Positions 9,321 to 18,663 of a stretch of DNA of 64,000 nucleotides are shown piece after piece. The position numbers and the translations under genes were made by a program. The notes under the pieces are model-generated. The model saw nothing but the letters and a program-made list of their open reading frames with translations, did no database searches and had not been told where the DNA came from. Source of the stretch: Flavisphingomonas formosensis (GTDB lineage Bacteria > Pseudomonadota > Alphaproteobacteria > Sphingomonadales > Sphingomonadaceae); assembly GCF_009755815.1 (NCBI RefSeq), contig NZ_WRPK01000002.1, forward strand, positions 496,001 through 560,000. Direction: 5' to 3'. The first letter of the stretch is position 1; each line of letters starts with the position of its first letter.

Positions 9321-9722
9321 ACAGCCCCCACTGTAATTCGGTTAACCGCTTCCTACGCGTTTCACCCGTTCGGGGGAAGACGACAGACAGGATTTTCCTT
9401 TCTAATCCAAACAGCGAGGGGGAGTTCTGGCGTGCGCGATCTTGCGATTCGACGTTTCTCGAAATCCGCGGATGATTTGGCGGGGAAGGCCACGTCATTG
9501 GCATCTGTCGAGCTGCCCATACCTCCTTCGACGGGCATATGCCGCACTAATAGTCCGGCTTACTTCGAAATTTCGTGGATCCGGAGCGCGCACGCGCCTT
9601 AAATTCAGAATCTGTTGTGAGCTTTGAGTGAGGGGCCGCCCGTTCTTCTGACGGATCGAGGCCAAAAACCGGTGATCGCGCGCATATGCGTGCAGCTTCG
9701 TTCATCTTGGGGGGATAGGATC
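9321..9722. other. Intergenic region upstream of the largest RTX gene
   Basis: About 400 bp between the divergent LuxR regulator and RTX gene. No convincing coding frame was found; small open frames have no ribosome site and no family resemblance. The region should hold both promoters. The right end carries GGGGGGATAGGA just before the RTX ATG. Confidence 0.5.
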
Positions 9723-12700
9723 ATGCCGACCTATAATGGCACGTCGGGCGACGACACGATCTTCGGCGATCAGGCGGGTGCCGCGGCGGACACGATCAAC
9801 GGCCTGGGCGGCAACGATACGCTCTATGGCGGCGCGGGCACCAACAGCCTGAACGGCGGCGACGGCAACGACAGCCTGTACAGCGACGGCACCGACGACA
9901 GCATCGACGGCGGCGCGGGCGACGACAACATCCTCTTCAACAACGGCGCGATCATCGGCGGCGCCATTCAGGGCGGAACGGGCACCGACACGATCAGCTT
10001 CAGCAACGCGATATTCGACGCGACTTCGGGCGCAGCGACCTTCGCGGGCGTGGAATCGGTGAGCGGCAGCCTCGTCGGCACGACAGGCAACGACGTGCTG
10101 AATCTCTCCGGGCTTACAGATCCCGCACTGGCCGCCTCCTCGCTTTCCGTCTCCGGCGGCGGCGGCAACGACACGATCACCGGCGGCAGCGAGAACGACG
10201 CCATCTATGGCGAGGCCGGCAACGACACGCTGAACGGCGGAGCCGGCAACGATTCGCTCTATGGCGGCACCGGCACGAACAGCCTGAGCGGCGGCGACGG
10301 CAGCGACGGCCTCTATCTCGACGGCATCGACGACAGCGCTGACGGCGGAGCCGGCGACGACACCGTGTCCTTTTCAAGCACTGCTGTCGTCGGAGGCGCA
10401 ATTCAGGGCGGCACAGGCGCCGACAGCCTATCTTTCAGCAGCACCCTATTCGACGCCACATCCGGTTCAGCAAGCTTTTCGGGCTTCGAATCCGTGAGCG
10501 GCAGCCTGATCGGCACCACCGGCAACGACGTGATCGACCTCAGCGGCCTCAGCGATCCGGCCCTCGCCTCCTCCTCGCTGTCAATCTCGGGCGGCAACGG
10601 CGCCGATACGATCACCGGCGGCAGCGAGAGCGACACCCTCTCGGGAGAGGCGGGCAACGACACGCTCAACGGCGGCGGCAGCGGCGACACGCTGTATGGC
10701 GGCGCAGGCACGAACAGCCTGAACGGCGGCGACGGCAACGACTATCTCTATCTGGACGGCACGGGCGACAGCGCAGACGGCGGAGCCGGCGACGACACGG
10801 TTTCCCTGTCGGGCACCGCGATCGTCGGCGGCTCGATCCTCGGCGGCATCGGTGCGGGCGATGCCCTCATTTTCAACAATAGCATCTTCAATGCGACGTC
10901 AGGCAGCGCGACTTTCACGGGATTCGAATCGGTCAGCGGCAATCTGGTCGGCACCTCAGGCAACGATGTCGTCAATCTCAGCGGGCTTACCGACCCGGCA
11001 CTGTCCGGCTCGTCGCTGACGATCAACGGCAATGCGGGCAATGACACGATCACCGGCGGCGCGGAGAATGACAGCCTGTATGGCGGCACCGGCACGAACA
11101 GCCTGAGCGGCGGTGACGGCAACGACGTGCTCGACAGCACCGGCACCGACGACAGCCTCTATGGCGGCGCCGGTGACGACGCCGTCTATCTGGAAAGCGG
11201 ATCGATCATCGGCGGCGCCATCCAAGGTGGCGACGGCACCGATTCGCTCAACTTTTATGGCGCGACGTTCGATGCGACTGCAGGCAGCGCCACCTTCTCG
11301 GGCTTCGAGACGGTCGGCGGTACGATCGTCGGCACGACCGGCAACGACGTAATCGATCTGAGCGGTCTCAACGCCGCTTCACTCGCAACATCGACGCTCA
11401 GCATCTCGGGCGGTTCGGGCAACGACACGATCACCGGCGGCAGCGAAAGCGACACTATCTATGGCGAGGCCGGCAACGACACGCTGAACGGCGGCGCAGG
11501 CAACGACTATCTCTATGGCGGCGCCGGAGTGGACAGCGTCAACGGCGGCGACGGCGACGACATCATCTATGTCGATACGAACAGTCCGCTGGTGGCCGGC
11601 GAGAGTTTCTCGGGCGGCGCCGGCTATGACCAGCTCAACATCAGTACTGGCGCTGCGGTCAACATCAGCTCGGTGACGATCGGCGGCGGGATCGAGGAGA
11701 TTTATACGGCTGGCCAGGCGCTCAGCCTCGCAGCAGCGCAGGCATCCGCCTTCTCCTATTATAATATCGGCTCCAGCATCACCCTGACGACGACGGGAAC
11801 GGCCAACTTCACCGGCGCTACCATCAATGCCACCACCATCAACCTCAATGCCGGGGGCAACACGCTGATCCTGACGGGCGTGACGCCTTACGGCTACACC
11901 GTGAATGGCGGTGCAGCGGTCGACACCGTGACCGGATCCGAAGGCAGCGACAGCATCTACGGCCTCGCCGGCGCGGACGCGCTGAACGGCGGCAATGGCG
12001 ATGACTATGTCTATGGCGGCAACGACAACGACACGCTGAGCGGCGGGGCCGGCAACGACAATCTCTACGGCGGCGCGGGCGTCGACAGCTATGACGGCGG
12101 CGCCGGCGACGACGTCATCCATTATGACGCCTCCAATCCGCTGGCCGCCGGCGAAAGCGTGAGCGGCGGCGCCGACTATGACCGGCTGTCGCTGGAATTC
12201 AATGCGGCAAGCAACATCAGCGCGCTGACGATCGACGCGTCGGTCGAGGAGATCGATACCTATGGCTATGATCTCAGCCTGACCTCCACGCAGCTCGGCA
12301 ACTTTTCCACCGTCTCGATCGGCTATGCCGCGATCAATCTCACGACGAGCGGCACGGCCGATCTGACCGGCGCCGCAGTCTATGCCAGCACGATCAATCT
12401 GAATGCAGCCGGCAACACACTGATCATGACCGGCGTGACGACCAACAGCTACACCATCAACGGCGGAGCCGCGGCGGACACGATCACGGGCGGCGAGAAC
12501 AGCGACGTCATCTATGGCAATGCCGGCATCGACACGATCGACGGCGGCGGCGGCAACGACACCATCTATGGCGGGGCCGGCGCAGACATATTGAAAGGCG
12601 GCGCGGGCGACGATGCCATCACCGTCGACAATGCCGCCGATATCGTGTCGGGCGAGCAATATGACGGCGGCACCGGCAACGATACGCTCTACCTGAACTT

Positions 12701-15700
12701 CCAGGCGAACAGCGATCTGTCGGCGACCAGCCTGACCGGCATCGAAGGCGTGCAGCAGAATTATTATTATTACGACGTGGCGATGACCGCCGCACAGCTC
12801 GATGCGCTCACCTATCTCCAGGGCTTCTCCTTCACGCTGACCACCGCCGGTTCCGTTTCGATGAGCGGCGTCACTGTCGCGTCCAATGGCAGCTTCACCC
12901 TCGCCGCCGCCGGCAACACGTTCGATCTGACCGGCGTGCTCGGCCAGAGCGGCTACACGGTCAACGGCGCGGCCGGCGTCGACATCATCACCGGTTCGAC
13001 CGGCGGCGACACACTCTATGGCGGCGGCAATGGCGACACGCTGAACGGCGGCGATGGCGGCGACGTCCTCTATGGCGGCGACGGCATCGACACGATCGAC
13101 GGCGGCGCCGACAATGACACCATCTATGGCGGAGCCGGCGCGGACATATTGAAAGGCGGCGCGGGCGATGACACCATTACGGTGGATAGCGCGGCCGACA
13201 TCGTCGCGGGCGAGCAATATGATGGCGGCACCGGCACCGACACACTCTATCTGAACTTCCAGGCGAACAGCGATCTGTCGGCAACCAGCCTGACCGGTAT
13301 TGAAGGCCTCCAGCAGAATTATTATTATTACGACGTGGCGCTGACCGCCGCGCAGCTGGACGCGCTCACCTATCTCTACGGCGCTTCCTTCACGCTGACC
13401 ACCGCCGGTTCCGTTTCGATGAGCGGCGTCACCGTCGCAGCCAGCAGCGGCTTCAACCTTGCCGCCGCAGGCAATACGTTCGATCTGACCGGCGTGCTCG
13501 GCCAGAGCGGTTACACGGTCAACGGCGCGGCCGGCATCGACATCATCACCGGCTCGACCGGCGGCGATACCCTCTATGGCGGTGGCAATAGCGATACGCT
13601 GTACGGGGGCAGTGGCGGCGACCTGCTCTATGGCGGCGACGGCATCGACACGATCGACGGCGGCGCCGACAATGACACCATCTATGGCGGCGCCGGCGCA
13701 GACATATTGAAAGGCGGCGCGGGCGATGACGCCATCACGGTGGATAGCGCGGCCGACATCGTCGCGGGCGAGCAATATGATGGCGGCACCGGCAATGACA
13801 CGCTCTACCTGAACTTCCAGGCGAACAGCGATCTGTCGGCGACCAGCCTGACCGGCATCGAAGGCCTCCAGCAGAATTATTATTATTACGACGTGGCGCT
13901 GACGGCGGCGCAGCTCGACTCGCTCACCTATCTCTATGGCTCCTCCTTCACGCTGACGACCGGCGGCTCCGTCGCGATGAGCGGCGTCACCGTCGCGGCC
14001 AGCAGCGGCTTCAACCTTGCCGCCGCCGGTAACACCTTCGATCTGACCGGCGTGCTCGGCCAGAGTGGCTACACGGTCAACGGCGCGGCCGGCAACGACG
14101 TCATCACCGGCTCAAGCGGCAGCGACGCGCTGTACGGCGGCGGCGGCAATGACGTGCTCAACGGCGCGGCCGGCACCGATACACTCTATGGCGGCGACGG
14201 CGACGACGTGCTGCAGGGCGGCCTCGGCAACGACACTCTCTATGGCGACGCCGGCAGCGACACCGCCAGCTACGCTTCGGCAGCAGGAGCGGTGGTCGTT
14301 AATCTGACCGCGGGCACGGCGAGCGGCAATCAGGGCGGCGACACCCTGTCCGGCATCGAGAATATCATCGGCGGCAGCGGCAACGACACGCTGAGCGGCG
14401 ACGCCAACGACAATGTCATCGAAGGCGGCGCGGGCAACGACACGATCAACGGCCAGGCGGGCAGCGATACGGCGAGCTATGCCGGCGCGGCGAGCGCGGT
14501 GACGGTGAGCCTTGCGATCACGGCCCAGCAGAACACGCTCGGGGCCGGGCTCGATACGCTGACCAACATGGAGAATCTGATCGGTTCGGCGTTCGACGAC
14601 ACGCTGACCGGCAATGCCAGCAACAACGTGCTCCAGGGTGGTGCAGGCAACGACACGATCACTGCCGGTGACGGCGCGGACGTCGCCAACGGCGGCGACG
14701 GCAACGATATACTCAGCGGCGAAGGCGCCAACGACACGCTGAACGGCGGCGCGGGAACCGACACCCTTTATGGCGGCGCCGGTAACGACGTGATCAATGC
14801 GGGAGACGGCAACGACCTGATCTATGGCGGGGCCGGCGCGGACACGATGAACGGCGAAGCCGGCGACGATATTTTCTACGTCGACGGGACGGTGGACACG
14901 GGTGATCGCTTCACCGGCGGCGCGGGCACCGATACGCTGCAGGGCCAGACCAACGCGATCCTGAACCTGACCGGTGCCACGATCGACGCCGATGTGGAGC
15001 GGCTTGCCGCGCTCGGTGCGGTGGTGATCAACGCCGCGCAGCTCGACACGCTGAGCGACATCTCCGCCGGCGGGACGATCAGCCTGGCAACGGCCGGTGC
15101 CGCAGACCTGACCGGCGCCACGGTGGCGGCCGGCACGGTGTTTACGCTCAATGCCGGCGGCAATACGCTGACGCTGACCGGTGTCGCCAATGGCGTGACC
15201 GTGAATGGCGGCGCGGGCAGCGATATCGTCACCGGCGGCACCGGCGCCGACACCATTGCGGGGGCAGACGGAAACGACACGCTTGCCGGCGGCGACGGCA
15301 ACGACGTGCTGAGCGGCGGCACGGGCACGGACAGCCTCTCGGGCGGCGCGGGCGACGATACGCTGGACGGGGGCGCGGGCAGCGACACGATCGACGGCGG
15401 CGCGGGCACCGATACGCTGACCTATGCGCTGGGCGGCGCGGGGGTGATCGCCAGCCTGGCGGCCGGCACCGCAAGCAGCGGCGGCGACACGGACACCCTC
15501 ACCGGCATCGAGAATCTGATCGGCAGCGCCTTCGCGGACGCGCTGACGGGCGATGGCAACGCCAATGTGCTGACCGGCGGCGACGGCGACGACGTGCTGA
15601 ATGGCGGTGCGGGCAACGACACGCTCTACGGCGGCAACGGGATCGACACGGCATCCTTTGCGGGTGCCACGGCGGCGGTGACGGCGAGCCTGCTGGCCGG

Positions 15701-18245
15701 CACGGCCACCGGCGGCGCCGGATCGGACACGCTGAGCGGGATCGAGAATCTCGCCGGCTCCTCCTACAACGACGTGCTGACCGGCGATGGCAACGCCAAT
15801 GTGATCGACGGCGGGGCGGGCAACGACGTGATGAACGGCGGTGCCGGCATCGATACCGCCTCCTATGCCTCGGCGGCGGCCGGCGTGACGGTGAGCCTCG
15901 CTTTGGCGACGGCGCAGGCGACCGGCGGCGCGGGCACGGATACCCTCGCCAATTTCGAGAACCTCATCGGCTCGGCCTATAATGACACGCTGACCGGCAC
16001 GACCGGCGCCAACACGCTCAGCGGCGGGGCGGGCGACGACCTGCTGATCGGCGGCCTCGGCGACGATGTGCTCGACGGCGGAGCGGGCAGCGACACGGCC
16101 AGCTATGCGGCGATCACCTCGGCGGTGACGGCGAGCCTGCTCACCGGCACGGCGACGGGCGGCGGCGGCACCGACACGCTGATCGGGATCGAGAAGCTGA
16201 TCGGCACCAATTACAACGACATATTGACCGGCGATGCCGGCGACAACGTCCTCACCGGCGGCAGCGGCAACGACACGCTCGACGGCAATGCCGGCAACGA
16301 CACGCTCGCCGGCGGCGACGGCGTCGATACGGCGAGCTATGCCAGCGCGGGCGCGGGCGTGACGGTCAGCCTGGCGCTGACCACCGCGCAGAACACGATC
16401 GGCGCGGGCACCGATACGCTGACCGGCATCGAGAACCTCACCGGCTCCGCCTATGACGACGTGCTGACGGGAAGCGTCGGCAACAACGTCATCTCCGGCG
16501 GCGATGGCAATGATCTGGTCGACGGCGGCACCGGATCGGGCGCGGACACGCTCTCCGGCGGCAACGGCATCGATACGCTGAGCTATGCCAACACCACCGC
16601 CAAGGTGATCGTCAGCCTGGCGGTGACGACCTCGCAGGCCACGGGCGGCGCGGGCAACGACACCATCTCCGGCTTCGAGAACCTGATCGGATCCGGCTTT
16701 GCCGACACGCTCACCGGCGACGGCAACGCCAACATCATCACCGGCGGCGCGGGCAACGACCTCATCAAAGGCGGCGCGGGAGCGGACACGCTCTACGGCG
16801 GCGCGGGCGACGATACGCTGAACACGATCTCCACCGGCGGCGCGACGCTGGACGGCGGTGCAGGCACCGACATCGCTTCCTTCGCTGGCCTGCTCGCCGC
16901 AGTGAGCGTCACCGTGGAGGCGGGAACCGGCGTGGTCCATGCGACGGGCGGGGCCGGCAACGTCACCATGACCAGCATCGAGGGGCTGATCGGCACCGAC
17001 TTCGCGGATTATCTCGGCGGCGATGGCGGCAACAACAGCCTTTATGGCGGGGCCGGCAACGACGTGATCGACGGTTTCGGCGGCAACGACTTCATCGACG
17101 GCGGCGCCGGGAGCGACACCGTCTATTTCAACCATGCGCTGGCCGGCGTGACGGTAAACCTCGCCAGCACCTCCTCCCAGAATACGGGCGGAGCCGGCAC
17201 CGATATCATCCAGAATGTCGAGAACCTCTATGGCTCAGACTATAACGATATCTTCACCGGCAATGACTTCTCCAACACGCTGACCGGATCGTTGGGCGAC
17301 GACACGCTCAATGGCGGGCTCGGCAACGACTTCCTCTATGGCGGCGACGGTATCGATACGGCGAGCTACGCCACCGCTACCGGCGCGGTGCGGGTCAGCC
17401 TGGCGATCGCGACGGCGCAGTCCACCCTCTCCGCCGGTTCGGACACGCTGGCGGGCATCGAGAATCTGACCGGCGGCGCCTATGACGACCAGCTCACCGG
17501 CGATGCGGGCAACAATGTCCTCACCGGCAATGCCGGCAACGACACGCTCGTCGGCGGCCTCGGCAACGACACGTTGAACGGCGGCGCCGGCATCGACACG
17601 GCAAGCTATGCGACCGCCAGCTCTGCGGTGACGATCAACCTGGCGCTGACGACGGCGCAGGATACGCATGGCGCAGGCCTCGACACCTTCGTGTCGATCG
17701 AGAATGTCACCGGCTCGGCCTATGACGACGTCATCACCGGCACGGCGCAGGTGAACGTGATCTCCGGCGGCAACGGCAATGATACGATCGATGCCGGCTC
17801 GTCCAACGACACTGTCGACGGCGGCAATGGCAACGACATCCTCAAGGGCGCGGCCGGCGACGACATTCTCACCGGCGGCGCGGGCACGGACACGCTGACC
17901 GGCGGTGCCGGTGCCGACACGCTGACCGGCGGCACGCAGGCGGACAAATTCGTCTACAGCGCCGTCGGCGACAGCACGCTGGCCGCCACCGATCGCATCA
18001 CCGACTTCGCCAGCGGCGACATTCTCGATGTCTCCGCAATCGATGCCAACACGAAGGTGGCCGGCGACCAGGCCTTCCACCTCGTCGGCGCCTTCTCCAA
18101 CAGCGGGGGCGAATATACGCTCGCCTATGACGCGGGCACCAACACCACCACCGCCCTGTTCGACACCAATGGCGATGCCAATGCCGACATGGCGATCCTG
18201 TTCACCGGCAACGTTACTGCGCTGACGAGCACCTGGCTTCTCTAG
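9723..18245 (+). CDS. Giant RTX calcium-binding repeat protein (RTX-1)
   Basis: A protein of about 2840 residues built almost wholly of GGxGxDxLx nonapeptide repeats, which fold as Ca2+-binding beta-rolls after export. Four N-terminal units of about 127-146 residues come first. Six copies of a non-RTX module of about 110 residues follow, three of them in exact 558-bp tandem. Last come many copies of an SYAxAxxxVTVSLA ... DTLxxIENLxGS unit. The C-terminal 100 residues (FVYSAVGDSTL ... ITDF ... STWLL) resemble the serralysin-type secretion region, so type I secretion to the surface is inferred. No catalytic domain was seen. The ATG at 9723 follows GGGGGGATAGGA; the frame upstream of it is unlikely to be translated. 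Confidence 0.9.
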   Translation: MPTYNGTSGDDTIFGDQAGAAADTINGLGGNDTLYGGAGTNSLNGGDGNDSLYSDGTDDSIDGGAGDDNILFNNGAIIGGAIQGGTGTDTISFSNAIFDATSGAATFAGVESVSGSLVGTTGNDVLNLSGLTDPALAASSLSVSGGGGNDTITGGSENDAIYGEAGNDTLNGGAGNDSLYGGTGTNSLSGGDGSDGLYLDGIDDSADGGAGDDTVSFSSTAVVGGAIQGGTGADSLSFSSTLFDATSGSASFSGFESVSGSLIGTTGNDVIDLSGLSDPALASSSLSISGGNGADTITGGSESDTLSGEAGNDTLNGGGSGDTLYGGAGTNSLNGGDGNDYLYLDGTGDSADGGAGDDTVSLSGTAIVGGSILGGIGAGDALIFNNSIFNATSGSATFTGFESVSGNLVGTSGNDVVNLSGLTDPALSGSSLTINGNAGNDTITGGAENDSLYGGTGTNSLSGGDGNDVLDSTGTDDSLYGGAGDDAVYLESGSIIGGAIQGGDGTDSLNFYGATFDATAGSATFSGFETVGGTIVGTTGNDVIDLSGLNAASLATSTLSISGGSGNDTITGGSESDTIYGEAGNDTLNGGAGNDYLYGGAGVDSVNGGDGDDIIYVDTNSPLVAGESFSGGAGYDQLNISTGAAVNISSVTIGGGIEEIYTAGQALSLAAAQASAFSYYNIGSSITLTTTGTANFTGATINATTINLNAGGNTLILTGVTPYGYTVNGGAAVDTVTGSEGSDSIYGLAGADALNGGNGDDYVYGGNDNDTLSGGAGNDNLYGGAGVDSYDGGAGDDVIHYDASNPLAAGESVSGGADYDRLSLEFNAASNISALTIDASVEEIDTYGYDLSLTSTQLGNFSTVSIGYAAINLTTSGTADLTGAAVYASTINLNAAGNTLIMTGVTTNSYTINGGAAADTITGGENSDVIYGNAGIDTIDGGGGNDTIYGGAGADILKGGAGDDAITVDNAADIVSGEQYDGGTGNDTLYLNFQANSDLSATSLTGIEGVQQNYYYYDVAMTAAQLDALTYLQGFSFTLTTAGSVSMSGVTVASNGSFTLAAAGNTFDLTGVLGQSGYTVNGAAGVDIITGSTGGDTLYGGGNGDTLNGGDGGDVLYGGDGIDTIDGGADNDTIYGGAGADILKGGAGDDTITVDSAADIVAGEQYDGGTGTDTLYLNFQANSDLSATSLTGIEGLQQNYYYYDVALTAAQLDALTYLYGASFTLTTAGSVSMSGVTVAASSGFNLAAAGNTFDLTGVLGQSGYTVNGAAGIDIITGSTGGDTLYGGGNSDTLYGGSGGDLLYGGDGIDTIDGGADNDTIYGGAGADILKGGAGDDAITVDSAADIVAGEQYDGGTGNDTLYLNFQANSDLSATSLTGIEGLQQNYYYYDVALTAAQLDSLTYLYGSSFTLTTGGSVAMSGVTVAASSGFNLAAAGNTFDLTGVLGQSGYTVNGAAGNDVITGSSGSDALYGGGGNDVLNGAAGTDTLYGGDGDDVLQGGLGNDTLYGDAGSDTASYASAAGAVVVNLTAGTASGNQGGDTLSGIENIIGGSGNDTLSGDANDNVIEGGAGNDTINGQAGSDTASYAGAASAVTVSLAITAQQNTLGAGLDTLTNMENLIGSAFDDTLTGNASNNVLQGGAGNDTITAGDGADVANGGDGNDILSGEGANDTLNGGAGTDTLYGGAGNDVINAGDGNDLIYGGAGADTMNGEAGDDIFYVDGTVDTGDRFTGGAGTDTLQGQTNAILNLTGATIDADVERLAALGAVVINAAQLDTLSDISAGGTISLATAGAADLTGATVAAGTVFTLNAGGNTLTLTGVANGVTVNGGAGSDIVTGGTGADTIAGADGNDTLAGGDGNDVLSGGTGTDSLSGGAGDDTLDGGAGSDTIDGGAGTDTLTYALGGAGVIASLAAGTASSGGDTDTLTGIENLIGSAFADALTGDGNANVLTGGDGDDVLNGGAGNDTLYGGNGIDTASFAGATAAVTASLLAGTATGGAGSDTLSGIENLAGSSYNDVLTGDGNANVIDGGAGNDVMNGGAGIDTASYASAAAGVTVSLALATAQATGGAGTDTLANFENLIGSAYNDTLTGTTGANTLSGGAGDDLLIGGLGDDVLDGGAGSDTASYAAITSAVTASLLTGTATGGGGTDTLIGIEKLIGTNYNDILTGDAGDNVLTGGSGNDTLDGNAGNDTLAGGDGVDTASYASAGAGVTVSLALTTAQNTIGAGTDTLTGIENLTGSAYDDVLTGSVGNNVISGGDGNDLVDGGTGSGADTLSGGNGIDTLSYANTTAKVIVSLAVTTSQATGGAGNDTISGFENLIGSGFADTLTGDGNANIITGGAGNDLIKGGAGADTLYGGAGDDTLNTISTGGATLDGGAGTDIASFAGLLAAVSVTVEAGTGVVHATGGAGNVTMTSIEGLIGTDFADYLGGDGGNNSLYGGAGNDVIDGFGGNDFIDGGAGSDTVYFNHALAGVTVNLASTSSQNTGGAGTDIIQNVENLYGSDYNDIFTGNDFSNTLTGSLGDDTLNGGLGNDFLYGGDGIDTASYATATGAVRVSLAIATAQSTLSAGSDTLAGIENLTGGAYDDQLTGDAGNNVLTGNAGNDTLVGGLGNDTLNGGAGIDTASYATASSAVTINLALTTAQDTHGAGLDTFVSIENVTGSAYDDVITGTAQVNVISGGNGNDTIDAGSSNDTVDGGNGNDILKGAAGDDILTGGAGTDTLTGGAGADTLTGGTQADKFVYSAVGDSTLAATDRITDFASGDILDVSAIDANTKVAGDQAFHLVGAFSNSGGEYTLAYDAGTNTTTALFDTNGDANADMAILFTGNVTALTSTWLL
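10077..11410 (+). repeat. Imperfect repeats in RTX-1, spacing 435/438/381 bp
   Basis: The phrase GTTGNDVxxLSGLxDPAL recurs at about 10077, 10512, 10950 and 11331. Each copy follows a GGxGxxDxLxF...F.GFESV segment and is followed by three to four nonapeptide repeats. The same layout, with different wording, builds the N-terminal two thirds of RTX-2. Confidence 0.8.
12500..14100 (+). repeat. Three tandem 558-bp repeats in RTX-1
   Basis: The anchor encoding NFQANSDLSATSLTGIEG starts at 12696, 13254 and 13812, so the period is exactly 558 bp (186 codons). Each unit holds a run of GGxGxD repeats followed by a non-RTX segment with NYYYYDVAxTAAQLD, SFTLTT and AAGNTFDLTGVLGQSGYTVNGAAG. Units two and three are the most alike. 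The similarity at DNA level points to recent duplication. Edges are approximate. Confidence 0.88.
18031..18242 (+). repeat. Near-identical secretion-signal DNA, copy in RTX-1
   Basis: This segment aligns without gaps to 22649-22860 in RTX-2. By eye I count four mismatches in 212 bases. Just upstream of 18031 similarity drops sharply, and it also stops at the stop codon. Confidence 0.85.
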
Positions 18246-18349
18246 GTGCGGCTTCTGAGCAGGGCCCAGCTGTTGGCGCGGAAATCATGGCCGTAGAAGC
18301 AGGCATAGCCGTGCGACGTCAGATCGAACCATGATCGTCGCTTCGCCCT
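18242..18349 (-). pseudogene. Possible remnant of an unknown gene's 3' end
   Basis: The minus strand just after RTX-1 encodes 35 residues with strongly genic codon use, including FYGHDFRANSWALL, and ends in a TAG that shares CTAG with the RTX-1 stop. An in-frame stop at 18350-18352 cuts the frame upstream, and AT-rich DNA follows. It looks like the tail of a deleted gene. I do not recognise the family, and chance cannot be excluded for so short a piece. Confidence 0.3.
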
Positions 18350-18663
18350 TCAACTCGCCGAGAGGCAGTCAAAGAGGAGTGGAGCGACGATAAACCTCGC
18401 CCCTCGCAGTCATAAGTTTTTATGAATATGGAACGCCGGTAATTCCGAAGCTTTTTTTGCTAAAGTCCCAACGTTTTGCCGGAATATACATAAGTATCTG
18501 TACATGTTATGGAAAACTCAAAACTGCCATTTTAGTGTAATTTTATTGATTCTAACCCAGACATACAAAATATTTCTTTATATACTTCTTTCGAATCAGT
18601 CGAAATAGGTAGCGATAGTTCGCCTGTCGTCGCAGCGCGACTGTCTGTCTGGGAGTGTATGCG
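18350..18663. other. AT-rich intergenic region between RTX-1 and RTX-2
   Basis: About 310 bp whose right half (18410-18620) is markedly AT-rich compared with the rest of the window. No coding frame was recognised. It probably carries the RTX-2 promoter. A GGGAG ribosome site at 18651-18655 sets the RTX-2 start. Confidence 0.5.

Noticed and set aside
12500-14100. CRISPR-like array suggested by regular repeats
   Set aside because: The repeats are 558 bp long, in frame and coding. There are no short repeats with unique spacers and no cas genes.
14112-17135. A 1007-residue open frame antisense to RTX-1 (and a similar one at 11379-13775)
   Set aside because: They arise because GC-rich GGxGxD repeats lack stop triplets on the opposite strand. 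The translations are low-complexity and have no start context or family resemblance.
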